Positions 1 through 7,214 of a stretch of DNA of 12,004 bases are shown here, piece after piece. The stretch lies in NCBI GenBank assembly GCA_025966255.1, contig JAOPVG010000354.1:1-12004 (forward strand), given 5' to 3'. The notes beneath the pieces are model-generated. The model had not been told where the DNA came from, did no database searches, and saw only the letters and a list, made by a program, of their open reading frames with translations. Both the position numbers and the translations under genes were made by a program. The DNA is from Jatrophihabitans sp. (lineage in GTDB: Bacteria; Actinomycetota; Actinomycetes; Mycobacteriales; Jatrophihabitantaceae). Within the stretch, counting starts at the first letter, position 1, and the number at the start of each line of letters is the position of its first letter.

Positions 1-2054
1 CGACTTCGTCCCAGATGTCGCAGGCCCGGCAGATTCTCGAGGACCGGATCAACGGCACGGGTGTCACCGGCTCCACGGTCGTCGTTCAGGGTGGAGATCA
101 GCTCGTCGTCGAGATCCCCAGTGGCACTGGAACCGATGTCGCCAAGCTGGGTAAGGCGGCCGTTCTGAACTTCCGCGGGGTAGTCGCTCCGGCGCAAGCC
201 GTTAGCTGCGGCGTCCCCGTGGCGGCGCCGTCCACCGGGACGTCCACCTCTCCATCAACCACAAGGAGCGGCACCACGACGCCCCCCTCATCGAAGCCAT
301 CGACCTCAGCGAAGGCCTCGGCGACCGGTTCGGCGGCCGCCAACGCCGCGCAGCAACGTCAGCTCGCCGCCCCATCCACCACGGCCAAGTCGACCGCCGT
401 CCCGTCGACCGCGGCCAAGTCGAGCGCGGCCAAGTCGGGCAGCGCGACGACCAGCGGCACCGCGAAGGCAAGTGGTTCGGCGTCGAGCTCAGCGACGGTC
501 CACAAGTGCTTCGCGGACCCGATCGCCCAGGTCATCAAGATCGACCCATCGCTGAAGAACAAGATTCCCAACGCTGAGCAGTGCCCCTCGCCCGGAATCG
601 CCAACAACTTGTGCAAGCCTTACACCGCGCTCAGCAGCACGCAGCAGCAGGAGATCGCCGCCGCTCTGCGGAACTATGACTGCAACGCCGCGCAGACCGA
701 GGCGGACCTGGCCAACAACTACTACCTCGCCTGCGACGTAAGCAGCGGCACGAAGATCGCCTACCTCCTCGGCCACGTCGTCGTCGCCGGCCGGCAAATC
801 GACTCGGCCAGCGCGCAGGCCCCGAATACGTCCGGGCAGGGTGGCTCGGCCGACTGGACGGTGGCGTTGACTCTCGGCAGCAGCGGCGCCGACCGGTGGA
901 GTGCCTGGACCTCGAAGTACAACACCACCCAGACCGGGGTGACCGCGGTCCAGACCAGCACCACCGCGCCGTGTGGGACTCAGGCGGCCGTACCGTGCTC
1001 GGACTTTGTCGGCTTCACCCTCGACGGTCAGGTGATCTCTGCACCCGTGACGCAGGCCGCGCTGAGCCGTCAGACGCAGATCTCCGGCGGTTTCAATCAG
1101 ACCACCGCGAACGATCTCGCCAAGCAACTGAACTACGGCAAGCTGCCGCTGAGCTTCCGGGCCGACGCCAACCAGCACGTGTCGGCGACGCTCGGCTCGT
1201 CCCAGCTCAAAGCCGCGTTCCTGGCCGGTGGCATCGGGCTGATCCTGGTCGTCATCTACTCGTTGCTCTACTACCGGGGACTCGGCCTGGTCACCATCGC
1301 GTCGCTGCTCGTGTCCGGCACGCTCACCTACGCGATGCTGGTCATCCTCGCCACCCAGATCGGATTCACCCTCGACCTGTCCGGCATTGCTGGCTTCATC
1401 GTGGCGCTGGGCATCACGGCCGATTCGTTCGTCGTCTTCTTCGAGCGAATAAAGGACGAGGTGCACGAGGGGAGATCTCTGCGCGTAGCCATCCCGCGCG
1501 CGTGGGTCCGCGCCCGGCGCACGGTGCTGTCCGCCGACACCGTGTCCTTCCTGGCGGCCGCGATCCTCTACTACTTCGCTGCCGCTGACGTGAAGGGATT
1601 CGCGTTCACGCTGGGGCTGTCGACGATCCTCGACCTCGTCGTGGTCTTCCTGTTCACCCACCCGATCGTCTCCCTGCTCTCGCGCAGCCGGGCCTTCGGC
1701 AACCCGCGTTTCACCGGGCTCAACTCGGTGCGGGTCGGTGGCATCGCCCCGTCCGAAGACGACGCGCCGCGGACCAGGCGTGCGGGTGCGTCCCGAACCG
1801 CGGCCAAGCGCAAGGCTGCGCCGGTCGCCGTCCTCGAACGGGAGGATGGGCCGGAGTCGCTGACCGCCGAGGACGAAGACGAGGCCCAACCGGCGGTCGA
1901 CGCTGAGAACGCGGCAGCGCCGGATCTCGACGATCCCGACGACAACCAACGACCGCGGCGGCGAACGACGCCGGAAGCCGGATCAGCGGCCGAGCGGGCA
2001 GCGGCCCGTCGAGCCCGCCTGCGCGGCAAGACCGACGAGGAGGGCACCTCCTGA
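1..2054 (+). CDS. secD: Protein translocase subunit SecD (5'-truncated)
   Basis: SecD is half of the SecDF membrane motor that uses the proton gradient to help complete Sec-dependent export. The gene runs off the left edge; the frame is open from base 3, so the ATG at 15 is internal. The first transmembrane helix and the start of the large extracytoplasmic domain are missing. Numbering from that ATG: residues 4-35 are the domain beginning ARQILEDRINGTGV, 66-160 are an Ala/Ser/Thr/Pro/Lys-rich insert, and 331-380 hold the conserved FTLDGQVISAP and QISGGF blocks. Residues 400-555 hold five predicted membrane helices, including the RND-type signature around 457-479 (GIAGFIVALGITAD, then FFERIKDE). 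Residues 560-679 form a charged cytoplasmic tail, strongly acidic at 606-643. Eight cysteines lie in the exported domain. Mycobacterial SecD is about 570 aa as I recall, so this protein is long because of the insert and tail. It overlaps secF by one base (TGATG). Confidence 0.95.
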   Translation, partial: TSSQMSQARQILEDRINGTGVTGSTVVVQGGDQLVVEIPSGTGTDVAKLGKAAVLNFRGVVAPAQAVSCGVPVAAPSTGTSTSPSTTRSGTTTPPSSKPSTSAKASATGSAAANAAQQRQLAAPSTTAKSTAVPSTAAKSSAAKSGSATTSGTAKASGSASSSATVHKCFADPIAQVIKIDPSLKNKIPNAEQCPSPGIANNLCKPYTALSSTQQQEIAAALRNYDCNAAQTEADLANNYYLACDVSSGTKIAYLLGHVVVAGRQIDSASAQAPNTSGQGGSADWTVALTLGSSGADRWSAWTSKYNTTQTGVTAVQTSTTAPCGTQAAVPCSDFVGFTLDGQVISAPVTQAALSRQTQISGGFNQTTANDLAKQLNYGKLPLSFRADANQHVSATLGSSQLKAAFLAGGIGLILVVIYSLLYYRGLGLVTIASLLVSGTLTYAMLVILATQIGFTLDLSGIAGFIVALGITADSFVVFFERIKDEVHEGRSLRVAIPRAWVRARRTVLSADTVSFLAAAILYYFAAADVKGFAFTLGLSTILDLVVVFLFTHPIVSLLSRSRAFGNPRFTGLNSVRVGGIAPSEDDAPRTRRAGASRTAAKRKAAPVAVLEREDGPESLTAEDEDEAQPAVDAENAAAPDLDDPDDNQRPRRRTTPEAGSAAERAAARRARLRGKTDEEGTS
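210..495 (+). repeat. Low-complexity repeat region inside secD
   Basis: This stretch encodes about 95 residues made almost only of Ala, Ser, Thr, Pro, Gly and Lys. The 11-mer cggccaagtcg occurs at 382-392, 412-422 and 427-437. The spacings of 30 and 15 bases keep the reading frame and yield repeated AKS motifs. It sits in the extracytoplasmic domain between Cys65 and Cys165. It is probably a flexible linker that grows and shrinks by slippage or recombination. Confidence 0.7.
2038..2052 (+). promoter_or_regulatory. secF ribosome binding site inside a perfect hairpin
   Basis: AGGAGG at 2038-2043 is a full Shine-Dalgarno sequence 10 bases before the secF ATG at 2054. It is followed by the loop gca and the exact complement CCTCCT at 2047-2052, whose last base is the first base of the secD stop codon. 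The 6-bp, 3-base-loop hairpin would hide the ribosome binding site until a ribosome finishing secD opens it. This suggests obligate translational coupling. The sequence is plain; the regulatory role is inference. Confidence 0.55.
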
Positions 2055-3163
2055 TGTCCAGATTCACTGCCCTCTATCGCGGCGAGACCCGCATCAACTT
2101 CATCGGCTCACGCAAGCGTTGGTATGCCGCGTCGGCGGTGCTCGTCCTCATCTGCGTGCTGAGCTTTGTGATCCGTGGCTTCAACTACGGCGTCGAGTTC
2201 AAGGGCGGGACGACGTTCAAGATCCCGGCCTCGGGGAACTCGATCACCGCCGACTCGGTCGACAAGGCTTTCGGGGCCGCGGGCACCGCGCCGCAGAACG
2301 CGCCCCAGGTCGTCGGCTCGGGTTCGTCGCGGCAGATCGTCGTCAACACGGCGACGCTTACCCCGCAAGCAGCACAGAATCTGCAGAACTCTGTCGCCAA
2401 AACCCTGCACGTGAATACCACCTCGATCTCGCTGGACTCGATCGGTGGGCAGTGGGGCCACGACACAACCATCAAAGCGCTTGAAGGCCTGATAATTTTC
2501 TTGATCGCGGTGTCGGTGTACATCGGCCTGCGCTTCCAATGGCGAATGGCCATCGGCGGCATCCTCGCCCTGCTCCACGACCTTCTCATCGCCGCCGGCG
2601 TGTACTCGATCGTCGGCTTCGAGGTGACGCCGTCGACGATCGTCGGGTTGCTGACGATTCTTGGTTTCTCGCTCTACGACACAGTGGTCGTCTACGACAA
2701 GGTGGCCGAGAACGCGAAGGACATCCTCGCCGGCTCGCGCACCACGTTCTCCGAAGCGGCGAACACGGCCGTCAACCAGACGCTCATGCGCTCGATCAAC
2801 ACGTCGCTCATCGCGCTGCTGCCCGTCGCCGGGTTGCTGTTTGTCGGCGCCGGAATTCTCGGCGTGGGGACGATCAAGGACCTCGCCCTGATCCTGTTCG
2901 TGGGCCTGGCCTCGGGTGCCTATTCGTCGCTGTTCCTGGCCACGCCGATCGTCGTCGATCTGACCGAGCGCGATCCGCGATACAAAGCCCTCGCCAAGCG
3001 CGTGGCGGCCAAACGCTCGAGTGAGAAGAAGCGGTTGGCCGACGCCGAGACGGCGGGCGTGACTGCCGGTGTGGGTGCCGGTGGGGCGGCGCTTCGTCGA
3101 GGCAGCGGTCCGGCTCCGGCCCCGAAGGTCGGCGCCCGGCCCCAGCGCCCCAAGCGCAAGTAG
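2054..3163 (+). CDS. secF: Protein translocase subunit SecF
   Basis: This is the partner of SecD in the proton-driven export complex at the cytoplasmic membrane. The protein has 369 residues. Helix 1 lies at about 24-41 and is followed by the family signature FNYGVEFKGGT (43-53). A short extracytoplasmic domain runs to about 138, and five more helices fall between about 142 and 302. The conserved block VTPSTIVGLLTILGFSLYDTVVVYDKV (191-217) is the RND-type motif shared with SecD. The tail after 304 is about 65 residues and rich in Lys and Arg, ending QRPKRK. The ATG overlaps the secD stop, so the two subunits should be made in a coupled, near-equal ratio. In M. tuberculosis, as I recall, another gene lies between secF and apt; here apt follows directly. 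The start is well supported by AGGAGG at 2038. Confidence 0.97.
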   Translation: MSRFTALYRGETRINFIGSRKRWYAASAVLVLICVLSFVIRGFNYGVEFKGGTTFKIPASGNSITADSVDKAFGAAGTAPQNAPQVVGSGSSRQIVVNTATLTPQAAQNLQNSVAKTLHVNTTSISLDSIGGQWGHDTTIKALEGLIIFLIAVSVYIGLRFQWRMAIGGILALLHDLLIAAGVYSIVGFEVTPSTIVGLLTILGFSLYDTVVVYDKVAENAKDILAGSRTTFSEAANTAVNQTLMRSINTSLIALLPVAGLLFVGAGILGVGTIKDLALILFVGLASGAYSSLFLATPIVVDLTERDPRYKALAKRVAAKRSSEKKRLADAETAGVTAGVGAGGAALRRGSGPAPAPKVGARPQRPKRK

Positions 3164-3164
3164 C

Positions 3165-3241
3165 GGCATGAGCGACGCTTGCGGAGCGATCTGGCGGCAT
3201 TGCGTCTCTGCGTGCCCGAGCGGAGCGAGGGCATGAGCGAC
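3165..3241 (+). repeat. Mirrored direct-repeat pair in the secF-apt gap
   Basis: The 12-mer ggcatgagcgac occurs at 3165-3176 and 3230-3241. The 9-mer gcggagcga occurs at 3181-3189 and 3220-3228. The second 12-mer contains the apt start codon (ATG 3233). The two words appear in opposite order at the two ends, as if one repeat unit had been permuted. Whether this is a dispersed genomic element or a local duplication cannot be told from one window. Confidence 0.5.
3168..3236 (+). other. Possible 22-codon leader ORF before apt
   Basis: An ATG at 3168 opens a 22-codon frame (MSDACGAIWRHC, then [10 protein letters not shown]) ending in TGA at 3234-3236. That stop overlaps the apt ATG as ATGA, the classic arrangement for translational re-initiation. 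It contains three Cys, at codons 5, 12 and 16. No convincing Shine-Dalgarno sequence precedes it; the upstream bases are the end of secF. It may be only a by-product of the direct repeat, so confidence that it is translated is low. Confidence 0.25.
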
Positions 3242-3757
3242 CTGGCCGAGCGGATCGCCGGTCTGCTGCGCGATGTCCCGGACTTCCCGCAGCCGGGGAT
3301 CCTGTTCAAGGACATCACGCCGCTGCTCGCCGACGCCGAGGCCTTCGACGCGGTGATCCACGGGCTCGCCGCGTTCGCCGACGTCCCGGTGGACATCGTG
3401 GCCGGCATCGAGGCGCGCGGCTTCCTCGTGGCCGGCGCGCTGGCCCGTCAGCTGGGCTGTGGGCTGGTGCCCGTCCGCAAGGCCGGCAAGCTCCCGCCAC
3501 CGACGATCAGCCGGTCCTATGACCTCGAGTACGGCAGCGCCACCGTGGAGGTCCCGGTCGGCATCCTGTCGGGCCGGCGGGTGCTGCTCGTCGACGACGT
3601 CCTGGCCACCGGCGGCACGCTGCGGGCAGCGGCCGAGCTCATCGCCGAGGCCGGCGGCACCGTCGTGGGGATGGGCGTCATTGTGGAGCTCGGTTTCCTC
3701 GGCGGGCGCGCGGCCCTCGACGGGCTGGCGCCGTTCGAGGCTCTGCTCACGCTCTAA
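3233..3757 (+). CDS. apt: Adenine phosphoribosyltransferase
   Basis: This cytoplasmic purine-salvage enzyme converts adenine and PRPP to AMP and pyrophosphate. The 174 residues match the usual family length of about 170-180. The N-terminal [19 protein letters not shown] (14-32) is the adenine-binding hood region. IEARGF (59-64) and VRKAGKLP (81-88) are typical Apt blocks, and [13 protein letters not shown] (117-129) is the PRPP-binding loop with its two acidic residues. I chose ATG 3233 because it gives the expected N-terminus, MSDLAERI, and has GGAG at 3222-3225. An in-frame TTG at 3179 would add 18 residues unlike the family. Apt next to rel is a widespread actinobacterial arrangement; both draw on the purine nucleotide pool, but a direct functional link is not shown here. 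Confidence 0.95.
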   Translation: MSDLAERIAGLLRDVPDFPQPGILFKDITPLLADAEAFDAVIHGLAAFADVPVDIVAGIEARGFLVAGALARQLGCGLVPVRKAGKLPPPTISRSYDLEYGSATVEVPVGILSGRRVLLVDDVLATGGTLRAAAELIAEAGGTVVGMGVIVELGFLGGRAALDGLAPFEALLTL

Positions 3758-3770
3758 CCACAACCGCCCG

Positions 3771-3776
3771 TAGACT
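3771..3776 (+). promoter_or_regulatory. Candidate -10 element for rel
   Basis: TAGACT fits the actinobacterial TANNNT -10 consensus and lies 14 bases after the apt stop. No good -35 hexamer is present 16-19 bases upstream, which is common in these organisms. Transcription would begin near 3782, within the following palindrome. The same nonamer CCGTAGACT also appears before the FKBP gene on the minus strand (7994-8002). Confidence 0.35.
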
Positions 3777-3779
3777 CGA

Positions 3780-3791
3780 CGGTACGTACCG
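3780..3791 (+). promoter_or_regulatory. 12-bp perfect palindrome between apt and rel
   Basis: CGGTACGTACCG is its own reverse complement. It begins 4 bases after the candidate -10 element and ends just before the purine-rich ribosome binding region. Its position would suit an operator at the transcription start. Palindromes of this length occur by chance a few times in 12 kb, so only the location makes it notable. Confidence 0.3.
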
Positions 3792-3795
3792 CGAG

Positions 3796-3885
3796 AGAGG
3801 GGCACCGGCTCTGACCACCGAGACCGGCACGCGGCAGCCACAGCCGCCACCAGAGGGAACTGCTGCACCCGCTGGCTCCGCCACC
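3796..3885 (+). other. Candidate RBS, CTG start and N-terminal extension of rel
   Basis: AGAGGGG at 3796-3802 is the only strong Shine-Dalgarno-like sequence in the gap. It stands 8 bases before CTG 3811, which is in frame with rel. The frame from 3811 to 3885 has no stop and would add 25 residues beginning (M)[16 protein letters not shown] 3886, by contrast, has no purine-rich sequence before it. The rare CTG codon is therefore a plausible true start, but the added segment is low-complexity and cannot be confirmed by family conservation. Confidence 0.45.
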
Positions 3886-6339
3886 GTGGACAGCCCGTCC
3901 GCGCCTGGCCTGACAACGGCCCCTCCGGCGGCCCCTGTGGCGGCCCCTGTGGCGGCCCTCAGTGCCCCCGCCAAGCCACAGAAGCCGACCAAGCCGACCA
4001 AGGCCGAGAAGAAGGCCGCGAACGCCGACATCGCAGCCGCCGAGTCCGATCCCGCCGACCCGGATGCCGGCAGTCCCACCCACCGCCGCCGCGTGCGCGA
4101 CCGCCTCGCCCGACGGTTGGTCACCACGACCCGGCAGTCGCCGATCCAGCCCGTCCTCGAGCCGTTGCTGGCCATCCACCGGGGGGCCCACCCGAAGGCC
4201 GACGCCCGCAAGCTGCAACGCGGCTACGACGTCGCCGAGGAGTGCCACCGCGGGCAGTTGCGCAAAAGCGGCGACCCGTACATCACGCATCCGCTCGCCG
4301 TGGCGACGATCCTCGCCGAGCTCGGCATGGACACCACAACGCTGGTCGCCGCGCTATTGCACGACACCGTCGAAGACACCCGGATGACGCTCGAGGACAT
4401 CACCCGCGAGTTCGGCGAGCAGGTCGCGCACCTCGTCGACGGTGTCACCAAGCTCGACAAGGTCAAGTACGGCGCGGCCGCGGAATCCGAGACGATCCGC
4501 AAGATGGTCGTGGCGATGGCGCGCGACCCGCGCGTGCTGGTCATCAAGCTCGCCGACCGCCTGCACAACATGCGCACCCTCCGCTTCCTGCCGCCGGAGA
4601 AGCAGGAGCGCAAGGCCCGGGAGACCCTCGAGGTGCTGGCCCCGCTGGCGCACCGGCTGGGCATGAACACGGTGAAGTGGGAGCTCGAGGATCTCGCCTT
4701 CGCCACGCTGTATCCGAAGCGCTACGACGAAATCGTGCGCCTGGTGGCCGAGCGCGCGCCGTCGCGCGACACGTACCTCGGCGAGGTCATCGAGCGGATC
4801 AAGGCCGACCTGCGCGAAGGCGGCATCAAGACCGAGGTCACCGGCCGGCCGAAGCACTACTACTCGATCTACCAGAAGATGATCGTGCGCGGCCGCGAGT
4901 TCACCGACATCTACGACCTCGTCGGCATCCGCGTACTCGTCGACACCGAGCGCGACTGCTACGCCACCCTCGGGGTGATCCACGCGAACTGGCAGCCGGT
5001 ACCGGGCCGGTTCAAGGACTACATCGCGATGGCGAAGTTCAACATGTACCAGTCGCTGCACACGACCGTGATCGGGCCGGGCGGCAAGCCGGTCGAGCTG
5101 CAGATCCGCACCCACGCGATGCACCGCACGGCCGAGTTCGGCATCGCCGCGCATTGGAAGTACAAGGAGAGCAAGGATCTTGCGGTCTCCGATCCGGCTG
5201 GTATGTCGGACGAGATGGGCTGGCTGCGCCAGTTGCTCGACTGGCAGCGCGAATCGCAGGATCCCGAGGAGTTCCTCGACTCGCTGCGCTACGACCTCGG
5301 TGCCGGCGAGGTGTACGTGTTCACGCCGAAGGGCGACGTCATCGCGCTGCCGAGCGGGTCCACGCCCGTCGACTTCGCGTACGCGGTGCACACCGAGGTC
5401 GGGCATCGCTGTATCGGCGCGCGCGTGAACGGCAAGCTCGTCGCCCTCGAGTCCGCCCTCGACAACGGTGACACCGTCGAGGTGTTCAGCTCGAAGGCCG
5501 AGAACGCCGGTCCGTCGCGCGACTGGTTGGAGTTCGTCAAGTCACCGCGGGCGCGGACCAAGATCCGGCAGTGGTTCGCCCGGGAGCGGCGCGAAGACGC
5601 GATCGACGCCGGGAAGACCGCGCTGTCGAAGGCGATGCGCAAGGCCGCCCTGCCGATGCAGCGCCTGCTCGGCGGCGACCAGTTGCTCACCCTTGCCCAC
5701 GACATGCACCTCGCCGACATCTCCGCGCTCTACGCCGCGATCGGTGAGAGCCACGTGTCGGCGCAGTCGGTGGTGCAGAAGCTCGTCAGCCAACTCGGTG
5801 GCTCGGAGGGTTCGGTCGAGGACATCGCCGAGGCGACGGTGCCTACGGACGACACGCCGATGGTGGCGGCGCGGCGCACGGGTGGCGACGTCGGCGTCGT
5901 GGTCAAGGGCGTCAGCGACATCCTGGTGAAGCTCGCGCGCTGTTGCACGCCGGTACCCGGTGACGAGATCCTCGGCTTCGTGACGCGGGGTGGTGGCGTG
6001 TCGGTGCACCGCCGCAGCTGTACCAACGCCGAGGCGCTGCACGGGCAGCCCGAGCGCATCGTCGAGGTCGAGTGGGCGCCGTCGGTGGGCTCCACCTTCG
6101 TGGTGTCCATCCAGGTCGAGGCCCTGGACCGCCATGGACTGCTCTCGGACATCACCCGGGTGCTCTCCGACGAGCGGGTCAGCATCCTGTCGGCCAACGT
6201 CACCACGAATCGCGATCGCGTGGCGGTCAGCCGGTTCACGTTCGAGATGGCGGAGGCGAAGCACCTCGGTCATTTGATCAAGGCGATCCGCGGCGTCGAG
6301 GGTTGCTACGACGTGTACCGCATCTACGCCGCCAACTGA
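3886..6339 (+). CDS. rel: Bifunctional (p)ppGpp synthetase/hydrolase Rel
   Basis: This long RelA/SpoT-family enzyme makes and degrades the stringent-response alarmone (p)ppGpp, acting on ribosomes stalled by uncharged tRNA. It has 817 residues from GTG 3886; CTG 3811 is a possible earlier start. Residues 1-65 are a low-complexity Ala/Pro/Lys tail. The hydrolase HD domain follows, with SGDPYITHP (128-136), HDTVED (159-164) and KLADRLHN (221-228), all intact. The synthetase domain has [12 protein letters not shown] (321-332), the RFKD motif (375-378), YQSLHTT (388-394) and ELQIRT (404-409). RFKD is the form of bifunctional Rel enzymes rather than the EXDD of monofunctional RelA. TGS is at about 476-536, with [29 protein letters not shown]. 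The zinc-finger/conserved-cysteine region contains CCTPVPGD (686-693) and SCTN (711-714), and a C-terminal ACT/RRM domain spans about 736-812. Nothing key is missing, so both activities are expected. Confidence 0.96.
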   Translation: MDSPSAPGLTTAPPAAPVAAPVAALSAPAKPQKPTKPTKAEKKAANADIAAAESDPADPDAGSPTHRRRVRDRLARRLVTTTRQSPIQPVLEPLLAIHRGAHPKADARKLQRGYDVAEECHRGQLRKSGDPYITHPLAVATILAELGMDTTTLVAALLHDTVEDTRMTLEDITREFGEQVAHLVDGVTKLDKVKYGAAAESETIRKMVVAMARDPRVLVIKLADRLHNMRTLRFLPPEKQERKARETLEVLAPLAHRLGMNTVKWELEDLAFATLYPKRYDEIVRLVAERAPSRDTYLGEVIERIKADLREGGIKTEVTGRPKHYYSIYQKMIVRGREFTDIYDLVGIRVLVDTERDCYATLGVIHANWQPVPGRFKDYIAMAKFNMYQSLHTTVIGPGGKPVELQIRTHAMHRTAEFGIAAHWKYKESKDLAVSDPAGMSDEMGWLRQLLDWQRESQDPEEFLDSLRYDLGAGEVYVFTPKGDVIALPSGSTPVDFAYAVHTEVGHRCIGARVNGKLVALESALDNGDTVEVFSSKAENAGPSRDWLEFVKSPRARTKIRQWFARERREDAIDAGKTALSKAMRKAALPMQRLLGGDQLLTLAHDMHLADISALYAAIGESHVSAQSVVQKLVSQLGGSEGSVEDIAEATVPTDDTPMVAARRTGGDVGVVVKGVSDILVKLARCCTPVPGDEILGFVTRGGGVSVHRRSCTNAEALHGQPERIVEVEWAPSVGSTFVVSIQVEALDRHGLLSDITRVLSDERVSILSANVTTNRDRVAVSRFTFEMAEAKHLGHLIKAIRGVEGCYDVYRIYAAN
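3927..3999 (+). repeat. Short tandem repeats in the rel N-terminal tail
   Basis: The 12-mer ggcggcccctgt is repeated at 3927-3938 and 3939-3950, with a partial third copy at 3951-3958; it encodes repeated APVA. The 9-mer aagccgacc is repeated at 3982-3990 and 3991-3999 and encodes KPTKPT. Both are in-frame slippage-type repeats in a disordered tail before the catalytic domains. Confidence 0.7.
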
Positions 6340-6344
6340 GCGGC
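6328..6344. terminator. Weak hairpin at the rel/cyclophilin stop codons
   Basis: GCCGC (6328-6332) and GCGGC (6340-6344) form a 5-bp stem with a 7-base loop that holds the rel stop codon; the right arm ends on the last base of the minus-strand stop. No T-run follows on either strand. It is the only stem I see between the two converging genes. A terminator role is doubtful. Confidence 0.2.
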
Positions 6345-7165
6345 TACTGCTGGACCGTCGCCGAAGTGATCGAGATCGCGAGCTTCGGCGAGCCGTCCAC
6401 GCCGGTTGAGGGACCCTTCGCCGCAACCTTGTCGACGACGCTGAGCCCGGTTGTCACCGTGCCGAAGACCGTGTACTGCGGGCCGAGGGTCGAGTTCTTG
6501 TAGACGATGAAGAACTGGCTGCCGTTGGTATCGGCGCCGGAGTTGGCCATGGCCAGCACGCCCCGCGTGTACTTCTCGGTGCCGGAGAGTTCGTCGGCGA
6601 ACGAGTAGCCCGGGCCGCCCGAGCCGGTACCGCCCGGATCGCCGCACTGGAGCACGAAGATGCCCTGGGTGGTCAGGCGGTGGCACGGCGTGGAGTTGAA
6701 GTACTTCTGCTTGGCCAGCGAGACGAAGTTCTCCGCCGCGCAGGGCGCCTTCGCCTGATCCAGCGTGAACGTCATGGTGCCCTGGGTCGTCTTCACCTGC
6801 ACGTTGACCGTGCCCTTGGTGGGCGCATTCGGGGGCGGGGTCGTCACCGTGCGGGCGGCGGTGCCGGACTTCTTGAACGTGCAGGTGCCGGCCGCCGGTT
6901 TCACCGTCGGCGCGCTCGTTGTGTTCGATGGGCTCGGCCCGTTCGAGGTGCTCGCTGCGTTGGCTGCGTTGGTGGCGGCCGGTGCTTTGTTGTCGTTGCC
7001 CGTGGCGATCACGAAGCCGACGACGACCGCGATGACTACGGCCGCACCCGCGATCGACGTGATGAGCGCAATTCGCCTACGGGTCGCGTGCTGCTGCTGG
7101 CGTCGCTGGTACTGGCGCTGCAGACGCCGTCGCTCGGCCTCGCGGCGCTGCTTGCTGTTGGGCAC
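6344..7165 (-). CDS. ppiB: Membrane-anchored cyclophilin-type peptidyl-prolyl isomerase
   Basis: This enzyme catalyses cis-trans isomerisation of Xaa-Pro bonds, probably on exported proteins. It has 273 residues. A basic cytoplasmic N-terminus (1-31, MPNSKQRREAERRRLQRQ) is followed by one membrane helix (about 32-54). A Thr/Ser/Pro/Ala linker spans 58-118 and the cyclophilin domain about 119-272. The domain shows CHRLTTQGIFVLQCGDP (161-177, with catalytic Arg163 and Gln173), ANSGADTNGSQFFI (207-220) and YTVFGTV (231-237). Four cysteines (95, 141, 161, 174) match those I recall in the M. tuberculosis homologue beside rel, and could form two disulfides outside the cell. The Trp that binds cyclosporin in human cyclophilin A is not evident. 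The GTG start at 7165 has GGAGGA seven bases upstream. It lies 49 bases downstream of the FKBP gene on the same strand, so the two are probably co-transcribed. Confidence 0.93.
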   Translation of the reverse strand: MPNSKQRREAERRRLQRQYQRRQQQHATRRRIALITSIAGAAVVIAVVVGFVIATGNDNKAPAATNAANAASTSNGPSPSNTTSAPTVKPAAGTCTFKKSGTAARTVTTPPPNAPTKGTVNVQVKTTQGTMTFTLDQAKAPCAAENFVSLAKQKYFNSTPCHRLTTQGIFVLQCGDPGGTGSGGPGYSFADELSGTEKYTRGVLAMANSGADTNGSQFFIVYKNSTLGPQYTVFGTVTTGLSVVDKVAAKGPSTGVDGSPKLAISITSATVQQ

Positions 7166-7170
7166 TTGGG

Positions 7171-7180
7171 GGTCCTCCGG
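7171..7180 (-). promoter_or_regulatory. Ribosome binding site of the cyclophilin gene
   Basis: On the minus strand this reads CCGGAGGACC, placed 5 bases before the GTG start. The same ten bases precede the FKBP gene (7944-7953), 6 bases before its GTG. The match supports both GTG starts and suggests that the ribosome binding site and the following coding segment were copied together. Confidence 0.7.
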
Positions 7181-7214
7181 CGGATCCGATCGGGCCTGGT
7201 TCGGTGCGGACGGA

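Noticed and set aside
15..17. ATG at 15 as the true start of secD
   Set aside because: The frame is open to the window edge, and the family has an N-terminal helix and domain before this point, so the gene is truncated by the window.
489..1949. Long open frame on the minus strand across secD
   Set aside because: Same reason: antisense to a clear SecD, low-information composition, no convincing start signal.
3179..3232. Upstream TTG start for apt
   Set aside because: It would add 18 residues unlike the Apt family and made from the intergenic repeat; ATG 3233 gives the normal N-terminus and length.
2108..3916. Long open frame on the minus strand (about 600 codons) across secF and apt
   Set aside because: It lies antisense to two well-supported genes, has Arg/Asp/Gly/His-biased composition typical of GC-rich shadow frames, and shows no recognisable domain.
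7182..7193. Small palindromes GGATCC and CCGATCGG between the isomerase genes
   Set aside because: Short, overlapping and expected by chance; no terminator-like T-run.
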